Source of the DNA: Muribaculaceae bacterium
GTDB taxonomy: Bacteria; Bacteroidota; Bacteroidia; Bacteroidales; Muribaculaceae
Length of the DNA stretch: 64,000 nt
NCBI GenBank assembly: GCA_022510505.1
Contig: JAFLTL010000012.1
Span: 1 to 64,000, forward strand
Reading direction: 5' to 3'
The translations under genes were made by a program, and so were the position numbers. This document shows positions 24,852-33,975 of the stretch, piece by piece. The notes under the pieces are model-generated. The model was given only the letters and a program-made list of their open reading frames with translations. It was not told the origin of the DNA and made no database searches. Within the stretch, counting starts at the first letter, position 1; every line of letters starts with the position of its first letter.

Positions 24852-25985
24852 TTAGAATTCGCTGACGGTCATCGGCATCAACAGCATCAGGAGCTCGTTT
24901 CCCTCTTCGTTCTCGTCGGGGAGGAAAAGACCCGGACGAGAGGGATCCGACAGTTTCAGAATAACGTCCTTACTCTTTAAAGTAGAGAAAATCTCAATCA
25001 GATAGTTCGAGCTGAATCCTATGACCATGGGCGAACCATCGAAAGAACCCGATAGCGTTTCAGTTCCCGAGGTGCACAAAGTATTATCCTGTGCCTTCAT
25101 GGTGATTTTTTCCGGCTCAAGTTTAAATTTAACCAGTCCGTGTCCTTGTTCCACGAAGATAGCGACACGCTTGACCGAATTCAGGAATGACAAACGGTCA
25201 ACAGTCAGCGAATAGGGGTTATTCTTGGGAATCACCCTGTTATAGTCGGGGAACTGACCTTTTATGAAACGACAGTTGAACACATAATTACCGAACGTGA
25301 AAGTCGCGCTCTTCGGTTCAACCCTGATTTTAACCGATTCTTCATTCTTTACCAAAATATTCTTGAGAATCGAGGCGGGTTTCACCGGCAAAATGAAAGA
25401 CCCTTCAACGCCCGGTTTAATGTTTCCGTTGAGATATTTCACCAACTTTCGACTATCGGTAGCAACAAAAGTCATATTTTCAGGTTTCATATCCCAAAGG
25501 ATACCCATCATCTGGGGCCATATTTCATCGCTTCCAACGGCAAACAACGTATTCTCAATGCCGTCGATTATCTCGGCAGCAGGAATTTCGAGTTCAAGGC
25601 ATTGTGACTCGTCTACGACTTCCCTGTCGGAAGGGTATTCGGCACCGTTTATTCCAATCAAACTGAAATCACCGTTGAAATAAGTGATGGAGATAGCAAA
25701 ATTCGTCTCGTTTATTTCAAACGTTATTCCCTGGTCAGGCAATTCCTTCAAAAGTTCCACAATTTTTCGTGCATCGGCACAAAAGACACCCTCCCCTTCC
25801 ACTTCGGTCACTTCGATTTTAGCAGTCAAAGTGTTTTCGATATCAGAAGCAGTTATAGTGAGTTCATCTCCTTTCAAAACAAAAAGGAAGTTGTTCAGAA
25901 TGGTCATGGCATTCTTCGAACTGATTACCCTGCTAACCGCTGCAACCTGATTATAAAGTTGCTTGCTCGCTACATTAAATTTCAT
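24852..25985 (-). CDS. dnaN: DNA polymerase III beta sliding clamp
   Basis: The ring-shaped processivity clamp (377 aa), started at ATG 25985 with MKFNVASKQLYNQ. Three repeated clamp domains of about 120 residues are visible. Conserved parts include ILNNFLFVLKGDELTITASD, the second-domain FAVGSDEIWPQMMGILWDMK, and the C-terminal ELLMLLMPMTVSEF that contributes to the protein-binding pocket. It is the first gene of an operon with the exonuclease, coaBC, DUF4835 and umuD. It is not beside dnaA, as is common in Bacteroidota, so it does not mark the origin here. Confidence 0.96.
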   Translation of the reverse strand: MKFNVASKQLYNQVAAVSRVISSKNAMTILNNFLFVLKGDELTITASDIENTLTAKIEVTEVEGEGVFCADARKIVELLKELPDQGITFEINETNFAISITYFNGDFSLIGINGAEYPSDREVVDESQCLELEIPAAEIIDGIENTLFAVGSDEIWPQMMGILWDMKPENMTFVATDSRKLVKYLNGNIKPGVEGSFILPVKPASILKNILVKNEESVKIRVEPKSATFTFGNYVFNCRFIKGQFPDYNRVIPKNNPYSLTVDRLSFLNSVKRVAIFVEQGHGLVKFKLEPEKITMKAQDNTLCTSGTETLSGSFDGSPMVIGFSSNYLIEIFSTLKSKDVILKLSDPSRPGLFLPDENEEGNELLMLLMPMTVSEF

Positions 25986-26018
25986 TCCTGTAATTTTTTG
26001 TCGTTTACTATTAATTCA

Positions 26019-26050
26019 CAAAAATAGCAAACTTTCCACTAAAATAAAAA
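26019..26050 (-). promoter_or_regulatory. Possible promoter of the dnaN operon
   Basis: The minus strand has TATTTTTG at 26019-26026, matching TAnnTTTG, with TTTT twenty bases upstream (26047-26050), a three-of-four match to TTTG. It lies 34 bases before the dnaN start. The T-rich context lowers confidence. Confidence 0.4.
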
Positions 26051-26074
26051 TTTCCTACAGGCTCCAAATTGAAG

Positions 26075-26767
26075 CTACACGTCACACAAAGGTTCTGTGA
26101 AATGATGACTATGGGCATGGCACGGTCGGACAGTGTGGTCCACCAAAATGTGACGGTTGGCCATATCGGCTATTCGGGACATCTCATGGGAAACAAGAAC
26201 GATGGTGGTTTCTTTTGAAAGCTTCTCCAGCAGACAATAAGTTTCGTCAATAAAATGACGATCCAGATAACTAAGCGGCTCATCGAGCAGCAGAACTGCA
26301 GGCCGATTTATTATAGCTCTTCCAATCAAAGCACGTTGCAATTGGCCACCCGAAACATTTCCAATCGAATAATCGGCCCGGTCATTCAAATGCAACACGG
26401 AAAGCATTTCTTGTACCCGATTTCGTTTTTCACTTCGGCTCAATGACTTATTGGCAAGAAGTCCGGTGGCTATCACTTCCTTCACAGTCATGGGGAAACG
26501 GGAATCAATGCTATTTTTCTGAGGCAGGTAGCCTATGTCGAGTCGTTGAATCGGGAGTTCGTCCTCTCCCAAATAAATAACCTCTCCTGAAGTTGGTTTC
26601 ATCAGCTTCAGCATGACTTTCAGCAATGTTGTCTTACCGCCCCCATTGGGACCGGTAATGGCAAGAAAATCACCACGATTAACCGTAAGGTTCACCTTGT
26701 CCAGAATGACGCGGCCCTCGCGCCTGACACTAATATCGCGAAGTTCAATTAACGGTGAAGGCATCAT
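26075..26767 (-). CDS. znuC: Zinc-type ABC transporter ATPase (ZnuC-like)
   Basis: An ATP-binding subunit of about 230 aa. I choose ATG 26767 (MMPSPLIELRD); the upstream reading to 26800 lies well inside znuA and adds Cys-rich residues unlike the family. Walker A is GPNGGGKTT, the Q-loop YLPQKN, the signature VSGGQLQRALIGRA, Walker B LLLDEPLSYLD, and the switch His SHEMS. The His-rich end PCHAHSHHF is usual in zinc/manganese uptake ATPases. It overlaps the binding-protein gene by 23 bases. No permease (znuB) gene follows; the next gene is dnaN. Confidence 0.85.
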   Translation of the reverse strand: MMPSPLIELRDISVRREGRVILDKVNLTVNRGDFLAITGPNGGGKTTLLKVMLKLMKPTSGEVIYLGEDELPIQRLDIGYLPQKNSIDSRFPMTVKEVIATGLLANKSLSRSEKRNRVQEMLSVLHLNDRADYSIGNVSGGQLQRALIGRAIINRPAVLLLDEPLSYLDRHFIDETYCLLEKLSKETTIVLVSHEMSRIADMANRHILVDHTVRPCHAHSHHFTEPLCDV

Positions 26768-27635
26768 ACAGCTTTTGCATTTCATCCTCCCATTCCTCAT
26801 TCATGGGATTTATCTCCACCACATTCGTATCAGTTTCCCGGGCAATCGACTTTGCTCGATCATTGTCGAACTCTTTCTGGTAAAAATAAACTTCAGCACC
26901 CGAAGACTTGATTGCATCCATTCGGTCAATCATTCCTTTCACCGACGACTCTTTGCCCGACATCGACAACGCCAATTGAGTCAATCCATAATCCCTGGCA
27001 AAATAGGACAAAGAGGGATGCCATACGATAAAAGACTTTGTCACGTCGGGTCTACTGAAAACTTCACGGAAACAACTGTCGATAGAATCTATTCGTTGCT
27101 CAAGGCGTCCATAGTTTGCTCGGTAAACATCCTCGTTTTTAGAGTCGGCTTTAATCAATGCATTAAGTGTGTTCAATGCGATAATCTTTCCATTGACCGC
27201 ACTGCTCCACATGTGGGGATCAACATCGTGACTGTGGTGCCCGTCATGATGGGAATGGGTTCCTTCCAAAGGCACGATTCCTTCAGTCACTTTCTCAATT
27301 TCAAGACTTGAATTATTGGCTTTCAGCTTGTCAATCAAGGATTTTTCAAAAGCTAATTCTCCCATTGGCAAATAAACAGCAGCCTTCTCAAGAGCCACAA
27401 GCTGATTCATCGAGGGTTCAAAACTCTCGGGATCGGCACTGCTTTCGAGCAGACAGAAGGTATCGACTCGGTCACCGGCTATTGCCTTTATGAAAAAAAG
27501 CTGAGGTGGAATACTGACAGCTATCAAGGGACGGGAGCCAGACCCATCGGAACGCTTGGTTGCACCAGAACATGCCGAAAACAGCCATGCAATTACGGCC
27601 ATTGCCACAGCACCCAATATCAAATTCTTTATCAT
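26745..27635 (-). CDS. znuA: Zinc-binding lipoprotein (ZnuA-like)
   Basis: A metal-binding component of 296 aa of an ABC uptake system. The N-terminus is a lipoprotein signal ending LFSACSG. The cluster A-1 fold is suggested by AVSIPPQLFFIKAIAGDRV, DPESFEPSMNQL, and LPMGELAFEKSL. A His-rich loop (THSHHDGHHSHD) precedes VDPHMWSS, the site that usually gives a metal-binding His. A later HPSLSYFARDYGL holds another probable ligand. It is followed by the overlapping ATPase gene and preceded by a LolC/E-like permease gene 10 bases away. Confidence 0.87.
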   Translation of the reverse strand: MIKNLILGAVAMAVIAWLFSACSGATKRSDGSGSRPLIAVSIPPQLFFIKAIAGDRVDTFCLLESSADPESFEPSMNQLVALEKAAVYLPMGELAFEKSLIDKLKANNSSLEIEKVTEGIVPLEGTHSHHDGHHSHDVDPHMWSSAVNGKIIALNTLNALIKADSKNEDVYRANYGRLEQRIDSIDSCFREVFSRPDVTKSFIVWHPSLSYFARDYGLTQLALSMSGKESSVKGMIDRMDAIKSSGAEVYFYQKEFDNDRAKSIARETDTNVVEINPMNEEWEDEMQKLYDAFTVN

Positions 27636-27645
27636 TTTTCAGTTA

Positions 27646-28863
27646 TTATTCTTCTTTATCATTCTTGGCCGTGCCAAGCGACACAAAGGTAGTCAGAAGC
27701 GACAAAATAACAATAAGGCCTATCACGGCAATCAGGTCGGAAAATTCCACCGAAACAGGATAGGTTGTAATCGAGAGCATCGACACGTCGATATCCGACG
27801 ATAACTTAATCCATCCGAAATGTTGTTGTCCCAAACTGAGCAACAATCCCAAAATGCAACCGGCCAAACCACCTACAAAAGAGACAAGAACTCCCTCCCA
27901 GAGGAACACATTACGGATCATCGAACCAGAAGCACCCATGGTACTTAGCAGGAACATGTTGTTTTTCTTCTCAATAATCAGGATAGTCAATGTTGAAATA
28001 ACATTGAACGAGGCAATCAGCAGAATAAATGCCAACAATGCAAAAGACATCCATTTTTCCATTGCTATCATGTTGAACGACTCGCTGTTCTGGTCGTGAA
28101 TATCCATCACCCTGAACCCGGGCATCTGCAAGCTTTCCTTTAACTTCGTAACAGTTCTTCCGTCAGAGGGGTAAAGATTCAATGAACTGACATAACCATC
28201 CTCATATCCTGCTAAAGCCCTCACCATTTCAATGTCGACTAAAAGTATGTCGTTATCTACCGAAGGATCCTCAGCCTGATATACACCGGCAATGTATAAC
28301 GAATCGGTGCGGAACGTCGATATCATCGACGACGGATTTATTCGTCCATTTCTACGAGGAATCATCACTTTTACACTACGTCCGTCGCCGGGTCGAACCT
28401 CAAGTCCCAAAGCAACACCCACGCTGGCCATACCCCAACTCGTGTAAAGAGTATCACCGACAAACGGGACCCCGTCTATAGTGATGGCATCTACATTGTT
28501 CTCACTTAGGAAATCCTTTGGGGCCCCAATCAGTTCAATAAGCATTGGCGATGTTGTGGTCTGGGCGAAAGCCTTTGTCTCAATAATGGGGATTACAGTC
28601 TTTATTCCTTCACTCGGGAGCAACGATATCACAGAATCGGCAGGAAACAACCTTCGGTCACTCCTTTCGATTCTCAGCGGTGCATCGAACTTGCTCAGCT
28701 TTGATTCGGCGAGTTTTGTAAACCCATTGAAAACCGACAGGATAATGACAATAGCAGCTGTGGCCACGGTCACACATGCCGAAGCCACTGCCGTTATTAT
28801 GTTCACTGCGTTATGGGTCTTCTTTGAGAAGAGATAGCGCAGCGCTATCTTTAATGCAAGCAA
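27646..28863 (-). CDS. LolC/E-like FtsX-family ABC permease
   Basis: A membrane protein of 405 aa of the FtsX/LolE superfamily. Residues 1-45 include RYLFSKKTHNAVNIIT and a first membrane helix, followed by a large periplasmic MacB-like domain. Three membrane helices lie near the C-terminus, around residues 260-290, 310-340 and 370-395. The sequence FNVISTLTILIIEKKNN is typical. In proteobacteria such proteins release lipoproteins from the inner membrane with the LolD ATPase; no LolD is beside it. The start is TTG 28863; no ATG fits. It ends 10 bases before znuA and lies 22 bases after rbfA. Confidence 0.85.
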   Translation of the reverse strand: MLALKIALRYLFSKKTHNAVNIITAVASACVTVATAAIVIILSVFNGFTKLAESKLSKFDAPLRIERSDRRLFPADSVISLLPSEGIKTVIPIIETKAFAQTTTSPMLIELIGAPKDFLSENNVDAITIDGVPFVGDTLYTSWGMASVGVALGLEVRPGDGRSVKVMIPRRNGRINPSSMISTFRTDSLYIAGVYQAEDPSVDNDILLVDIEMVRALAGYEDGYVSSLNLYPSDGRTVTKLKESLQMPGFRVMDIHDQNSESFNMIAMEKWMSFALLAFILLIASFNVISTLTILIIEKKNNMFLLSTMGASGSMIRNVFLWEGVLVSFVGGLAGCILGLLLSLGQQHFGWIKLSSDIDVSMLSITTYPVSVEFSDLIAVIGLIVILSLLTTFVSLGTAKNDKEE

Positions 28864-28885
28864 TTAAAGCTTAAGGCGTTTATTT

Positions 28886-29221
28886 TTAAGATTTCAACAA
28901 ATTATCGATATTCTCAATGTAATCGAGTGAATCGTCAAGGAAGAATGCCAACTCGGGACACTTTCTCAGTTGGAAGCGAACTTTCTGAGCCAATTCATAA
29001 CGAATGGTGCGGGCCGATGCTTTGATAGACTCCAGAACTTCCTCATTATTATCGGAAGGGAAAATTGAAAGATACACCCTTGCAACGCTCAAATCGGGAG
29101 AAACCCTGACATTGGTTACCGATACTATCTTTCCTTGTGTCTTCGCAGTTTGCTGACGGAAAATCTCGCTCAGGTCCTTTTGAATGAGACGGGATATCTT
29201 TGCTTGTCTTGTCGATTCCAT
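28886..29221 (-). CDS. rbfA: 30S ribosome-binding factor RbfA
   Basis: A small KH-fold factor (111 aa) that binds immature 30S subunits and helps process 16S rRNA. It shows RLIQKDLSEIFRQQT near the N-terminus, the strand VSVTNVRVSPDLSVARVYLS, and the helix-strand end IRYELAQKVRFQLRKCPELAFFLDDSLDY. Length and motifs are complete. The start is ATG 29221. It probably heads a unit with the LolC/E-like gene, and an inverted repeat lies just upstream. Confidence 0.92.
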   Translation of the reverse strand: MESTRQAKISRLIQKDLSEIFRQQTAKTQGKIVSVTNVRVSPDLSVARVYLSIFPSDNNEEVLESIKASARTIRYELAQKVRFQLRKCPELAFFLDDSLDYIENIDNLLKS

Positions 29222-29245
29222 AGTAGCAGATTATATTTCGTTTTC

Positions 29246-29298
29246 TATAATTTCAACATGGATGGGTTCAGAAGATCTAAACCCCATTTGAAATTATA
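29246..29298. repeat. Long imperfect inverted repeat upstream of rbfA
   Basis: The outer arms TATAATTTCAA (29246-29256) and TTGAAATTATA (29288-29298) pair perfectly. An interrupted inner stem follows, with CATGG against CCATT and GGGTT against AACCC. The loop is around 29269-29278. No strong T run follows on the minus strand, so it may be a processing site, protein-binding site or weak terminator between the lipoprotein gene and rbfA. Confidence 0.65.
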
Positions 29299-29339
29299 AC
29301 AATCCAAAGGATATTTTTATCGTAACTTCAATAAAAAAA

Positions 29340-30203
29340 TCATTTGGATTGATCGGGAAGCGTACGCGCCTTCTGATCCCTCGCCAACTGGAGTTTTCTC
29401 TCAAGTAGTTCGCGCTGTGCCGACAATCGTTTACCTTTTGTCAGGGAACTAGCCATCAGGTAGGCATCGGCGATAGCCTGAACCTGGTCGGTTTTAAGGT
29501 TGACAGTCTTGGTCTTGCCATCTTCTCCTATAAAAATGAGTTTTATGGGGTCGTTGACGTATCTAACAGCAAAACGTCCAACCGAATCGGTATTCTCTCC
29601 ACTGTAAGTAACCGTTTCAGAGTTATTTATCCGGTAATTCAGTTCATTGTCAAAAGGAACAGTATCGGAATGTGCCTTAACGCCTGACGGTGTCGAAAGA
29701 GAGAATGAAGAATGATGAAGATTGTTGGCGCCGTTGACCTCCGATATCACATAAAATTCACCGTCCTCGCTGACACGTGCTTGAATTCCCGTGCTTTCCA
29801 TGAATTTCGGATCATTTCCATCAATGGCAATCCAATAGCCCTCAACAAGCTGAGGATTCTCAACCTTTTTCATTCTAGGTAGCACTTGATCATAAAGGAT
29901 CTTCATCTCGGCCGACATGGAATCATTATAAGAAATCTCCTTCAACGTCTCTGCTTCGATGACCGATGTTCTTAAGAACATCGCCTGTTTTCTGATTTCG
30001 GTCTCTTTAGGATAGGCAACTGAAATTGAATCAAGCAATTTGAAAGCCTGTTGGAAATTGCCACTGTCAAGTTGGCTCTGTGCCTCGTTTAGAAGCGACT
30101 CGGCAGCCAAACGTTCTTTCGACGGTCCACATCCAAAAAGAACCAGCATCGACATGAGAAGGAAAGACCCTAACAATTTTTTGCCGTAGAACAATTTTTT
30201 CAT
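29340..30203 (-). CDS. Bacteroidota lipoprotein with helical N-terminal segment
   Basis: A lipoprotein of 287 aa, started at ATG 30203, which gives MKKLFYGKKLLGSFLLMSM and the lipobox VLFGCGPSKE. A longer reading from 30233 would overlap the upstream relA-like gene. After the Cys comes a TPR-like helical segment (residues 30-80: LLNEAQSQLDSGNFQQAFKLLDSI), then a beta-rich domain and a charged helical tail with many Arg, Leu and Gln. Function unknown. It lies 10 bases after the relA-like gene and may share its transcript. Confidence 0.7.
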   Translation of the reverse strand: MKKLFYGKKLLGSFLLMSMLVLFGCGPSKERLAAESLLNEAQSQLDSGNFQQAFKLLDSISVAYPKETEIRKQAMFLRTSVIEAETLKEISYNDSMSAEMKILYDQVLPRMKKVENPQLVEGYWIAIDGNDPKFMESTGIQARVSEDGEFYVISEVNGANNLHHSSFSLSTPSGVKAHSDTVPFDNELNYRINNSETVTYSGENTDSVGRFAVRYVNDPIKLIFIGEDGKTKTVNLKTDQVQAIADAYLMASSLTKGKRLSAQRELLERKLQLARDQKARTLPDQSK

Positions 30204-30213
30204 TTTTATATAA

Positions 30214-32436
30214 TTATCTGCTTCGTTCAACATTTTTTACACCTTTTACGGTTTTGATTTTCTTTATCAGGGACTGAAGTGTCTCGTTGTCGGGAACGCC
30301 AACTGTCAGGTGACCCTGGAACAATCCATCGTTGGAATCAATTGAAATAGACCGCAATGTAGTGTTCTTTTCCTTATTGATTATCGAACTGATATTAGTC
30401 ACAATTCCTATATCGTCCTGACCCACAACCCGCAATGTGACACCCAGTTGAGCGCCAATTTTTCCCGACCATTTGGTTCTTATCACCCTATAAGGATATC
30501 GTTCTCTCAAATGGATGGAATTAGGACAGTCGTCGCGATGAATCTTGACTACACCGTCGCTTCCTATGAACCCGAAAACCTTATCGCCATAAATCGGATT
30601 GCAACAACGAGCCAACCGATAGTTGACCCCTCGAAGGTTGTCTCCGATAACTATCACATCATTATTTGTGCTTTGATCGGCGGTTTCATCCAAAGGTTGA
30701 AGCGTGAATTCCTCAGCCGAAACCTTTTCAACCGAATCGGCAGGAGTCAAGAAATTCTGATAGGCATCAATAACAACCGACGCGTCGAGATTTCCGGCAC
30801 CAATTTCTTTATAGAAATCGGTCACCGTCTTATAGCCCAGTTTCTTGATAACCTTCATCAGAATTGCTTCCTCAACCTCAATTTTACGGTTCTTGAAACG
30901 ACGCATCAACATCTCCTTAGCCGGTTCGGCCTGACGGTTGGCCAATTCATTGAGCGACTGCCTTATCTTGTTTCTAGCCTTGGAAGTCACGGCTATTGAC
31001 AACCAGTCCTGTTTTGGAACCTGAGACGATGAAGTCAGAATCTCTACAGTGTCTCCGCTGTGCAGCCTATAGCTTAGTCTCTGATTTTTTCCGTTGACTT
31101 TTCCACCCGTACAGGAACATCCCACGCCCGAGTGTATCGCAAATGCAAAGTCAAGAAGTGTCGCGCCCAATGGCAAACGAAACAAATCTCCCTTGGGAGT
31201 GAATACAAACACTTCTTTGTCGTAGACATCCATTCGGAGATTGAGCATCGAGTTGGTGGGCTCACCCGAATGAGCAGCCTCCAGAATATCCCTCACATTA
31301 CCCATCCAGGCATCAAGGTTATCCTCGGCTTTCACTCCCTTATATTTCCAATGAGCCGCCAAACCTCGTTCGGCTACGAGGTCCATTCGTCGGGTTCTGA
31401 TCTGTACCTCTACCCATCTATGTGCCGGACCATTGACTGTTATGTGCAACGATTCATAACCGTTACTCTTCGGAATTGAGATCCAGTCCTTCATGCGGGA
31501 AGGATTGGGCTGATACATGTCGGTCACTATAGAATAAGCTGTCCAACAGTCACTTTTCTCCTTATCAGGTTCCGAATCAAGAATAATCCTGATAGCGAAC
31601 AAATCATAGATGCGGTCAAGGTCAATACCCTGCTTGAGCATTTTGTTCCAAATGGAATGGATTGACTTTGTCCTACCCTTTATCTCAAACTTCAAGCCGG
31701 CTCTTTCTAATCGTTCCTTGACCGGTTCGATGAATTTCTCAATGTAAGCATCACGCTCTTTCTTCGTTTCGTTAAGCTTTTTTGCTATAACCGAATATGT
31801 TTCTCTCGATGTGTATTTCAAAGACATGTCCTCGAGAGAAGATTTAATCGAATAGAGTCCCAAACGATGAGCTAGAGGCGCATAAAGGAATGACACCTCA
31901 GTTGCGACCTCTTTAACGAAATCATCGTCGGGATGATGATTTATTGTCTCCATCAAAGTCAAGCGGTCGACAATCATGATGACAATCACTCGCAAATCAC
32001 TCGCAAGGGAGAGAAGGAGGTTGCGGAAATTTTCGGAGCGACGAATATTTTTCCTACGATATAGATCGGCCACTTTTACCAAACAGTCAATCAATGCCTT
32101 GACATCTTCTCCCCATCGATTTTCAATTTCTTCTCCCGATAAAAATCCGCGACCATGAAGATTATAAAGCAGAATCGCCAATATCATATTCCTGTCGGGA
32201 GCAACATGTTCACACAAGTTTACCGCAGTCGAAAGATGACGCAGCGCCGGCACTATTCCATGAATATCCCTACGATAATACCCCTGGGCAATCCCTGCGG
32301 TTATGGTCTTTTTCAAATCGGCGAAATCACCCGGCTGAACCAAATCGGAACAATGTCTCATCAGACGTCTGACCAATTCAAACATCTTCTCTTTTTCATC
32401 GTTCTGAAAATATTCCGTAAACTGTGACTCGTCCAT
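30214..32436 (-). CDS. relA: RelA/SpoT homologue with degenerate hydrolase domain
   Basis: A long RSH protein of 740 aa that makes the alarmone (p)ppGpp. The order is HD domain (about 40-165), synthetase (about 240-370), TGS (about 400-465), helical and zinc-finger-like region, and ACT (about 665-740). In the synthetase, GRTKSIHSIWNKM, NGYESLH and AAHWKYKG are kept, and the metal-binding motif is of the R-x-K-D type (SRMKDW). The hydrolase site looks dead: the His-Asp of the HD motif is replaced (ILLYNLHG where LLHD is expected) and the usual DRLHNMRT reads DRLTLMET. The C-terminal CCNPIYGDKVFGFI with HRDDCPN is typical of RSH proteins. It is likely a synthetase only, regulated by stress through TGS/ACT. 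The start is ATG 32436. Confidence 0.88.
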   Translation of the reverse strand: MDESQFTEYFQNDEKEKMFELVRRLMRHCSDLVQPGDFADLKKTITAGIAQGYYRRDIHGIVPALRHLSTAVNLCEHVAPDRNMILAILLYNLHGRGFLSGEEIENRWGEDVKALIDCLVKVADLYRRKNIRRSENFRNLLLSLASDLRVIVIMIVDRLTLMETINHHPDDDFVKEVATEVSFLYAPLAHRLGLYSIKSSLEDMSLKYTSRETYSVIAKKLNETKKERDAYIEKFIEPVKERLERAGLKFEIKGRTKSIHSIWNKMLKQGIDLDRIYDLFAIRIILDSEPDKEKSDCWTAYSIVTDMYQPNPSRMKDWISIPKSNGYESLHITVNGPAHRWVEVQIRTRRMDLVAERGLAAHWKYKGVKAEDNLDAWMGNVRDILEAAHSGEPTNSMLNLRMDVYDKEVFVFTPKGDLFRLPLGATLLDFAFAIHSGVGCSCTGGKVNGKNQRLSYRLHSGDTVEILTSSSQVPKQDWLSIAVTSKARNKIRQSLNELANRQAEPAKEMLMRRFKNRKIEVEEAILMKVIKKLGYKTVTDFYKEIGAGNLDASVVIDAYQNFLTPADSVEKVSAEEFTLQPLDETADQSTNNDVIVIGDNLRGVNYRLARCCNPIYGDKVFGFIGSDGVVKIHRDDCPNSIHLRERYPYRVIRTKWSGKIGAQLGVTLRVVGQDDIGIVTNISSIINKEKNTTLRSISIDSNDGLFQGHLTVGVPDNETLQSLIKKIKTVKGVKNVERSR

Positions 32437-32481
32437 TATAGCATTGACGGTGATAAATTATATACAAATGTACTAAAACTC

Positions 32482-33960
32482 TTAATATTTCATATAAATA
32501 AAGGGAACGAGGTCACTCGACCGAGCTTGAATCACAATAAAAATTACAATAGCGACAACCAGTGCCTGTAGGAAAGGTTTCATGCTGTGGAATACATTCA
32601 TGGAGAATGCCGACCATGACTTAGGCAGGAAGTGAAGAACCAAAGCTGCCGCTATGGCCGCAACCACCAAAGGATATCCTGCAAGGAACTGGGGCGCAAT
32701 CTCACCATGGAAATTATACACGATAGCCGTCATCATTTCTTTCACCTTGGTCATCGACTCGGCACGAAAGAACATGAATCCAACAGCAAGTAGATTGAAA
32801 GTGAAGAAAACATTCAAACCGGCACGCCACCATGAAACCTTTGTCTTTACATTGAGATGGAAAACTCTTCGGAAAAATTTATGAAGAATGAGTAACAACC
32901 CGTTCCAAGCCCCCCATAACAAATACATCCAAGAGGCTCCGTGCCATAATCCTCCGATCAGCATAGTATTGAAGAGATTGAAATTGGCACGAGTCCTAGT
33001 CTTGACTCTATTTCCTCCCAACGGAATGTAAAGATAGTCCCTCAGCCACGTTGATAAAGAGATGTGCCAACGACGCCAAAACTCACTAGGATTCTGTGAT
33101 TTGAACGGAGCGTTAAAATTCTCTTTGAAAGCGAATCCCAAAAGAAACGCCAAACCTATCGCCATATCGGAGTAGCCCGAAAAGTCACAGTAAAGCTGAA
33201 TGGCAAAACCATAAACCGCCATCAGGTTCTCGAAACCCGAATAAAGTGAAGGATTATCAAACACTCGGTCCACAAAATTGCCGCTCAGGTAGTCGGCTAT
33301 CACCATTTTCTTTACCAAACCACACATTATCAGGAAAAATCCCACACTGACCATCCTTCGGGTGACAACAGGATTTGACTCGATTTGAGGAAGCATATCC
33401 TTGGCTCTTACTACAGGACCGGCAAGCAAGGGAGGAAAGAATGTCAAAAAGAACGTGTAGTGGAGGAAGTTCTTGCATGGAGCTATCTCGCCACGATAAA
33501 TATCTACAATATAGCTGATGGAACGAAATGTAAAGAAAGATATCCCGGCAGGAAGGATTATGTCAAGAGGATCGAAGCGTTGGGATGAAAAATTGGATAT
33601 TGTTTCAATCAAAAGGTTGAAATATTTGAAATAAATCAACATCCCTATATTCATGATAACATTTATCCCAACTATCACCCGCTTTATCCAGTTGCGGCGG
33701 CTTGCACCCATCCAGAGTCCCAACAGATAATCGCTCACACACACTCCCAGAAGAATCCAACAATAGGAAGCACTTGATTTATAGTAAAAATAGAGAGAGA
33801 ATAGTATGACAAAAATGATTTTGACCCTCGGCAGCTTTGACAAAAGATTATAGAACAGAAGGAAGAAAAGAAACAGAACCATAAACAGCCCCGTGTTGAA
33901 TAACAACGGAGATGATGGATCATACAAAAGCTGATGTTTTATATTCTCGAGAAGTTCCAA
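32482..33960 (-). CDS. MBOAT O-acyltransferase (AlgI-like)
   Basis: A multi-pass membrane protein of 492 aa from the membrane-bound O-acyltransferase family. It moves an acyl group across the inner membrane for O-acetylation of a glycan. Typical family stretches are ILPAGISFFTFRSISYIVDIY, FFPPLLAGPVVRAKDMLPQI, NFNAPFKSQNPSEFWRRWHI, SLSTWLRDYLYIPLGGNR, and the catalytic His in GGLWHGASWMYLLWG. About ten or more membrane helices are evident. The start must be TTG 33960, as the nearest internal ATG would remove conserved N-terminal sequence. It lies 15 bases after an SGNH gene. Candidate substrates are peptidoglycan or an exported polysaccharide. Confidence 0.9.
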   Translation of the reverse strand: MELLENIKHQLLYDPSSPLLFNTGLFMVLFLFFLLFYNLLSKLPRVKIIFVILFSLYFYYKSSASYCWILLGVCVSDYLLGLWMGASRRNWIKRVIVGINVIMNIGMLIYFKYFNLLIETISNFSSQRFDPLDIILPAGISFFTFRSISYIVDIYRGEIAPCKNFLHYTFFLTFFPPLLAGPVVRAKDMLPQIESNPVVTRRMVSVGFFLIMCGLVKKMVIADYLSGNFVDRVFDNPSLYSGFENLMAVYGFAIQLYCDFSGYSDMAIGLAFLLGFAFKENFNAPFKSQNPSEFWRRWHISLSTWLRDYLYIPLGGNRVKTRTRANFNLFNTMLIGGLWHGASWMYLLWGAWNGLLLILHKFFRRVFHLNVKTKVSWWRAGLNVFFTFNLLAVGFMFFRAESMTKVKEMMTAIVYNFHGEIAPQFLAGYPLVVAAIAAALVLHFLPKSWSAFSMNVFHSMKPFLQALVVAIVIFIVIQARSSDLVPFIYMKY

Positions 33961-33975
33961 CCGCCAAGCAATTAG

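Noticed and set aside
24852-25985. dnaN as a marker for the replication origin
   Set aside because: No dnaA gene or cluster of DnaA boxes was seen nearby; dnaN is often away from the origin in Bacteroidota.
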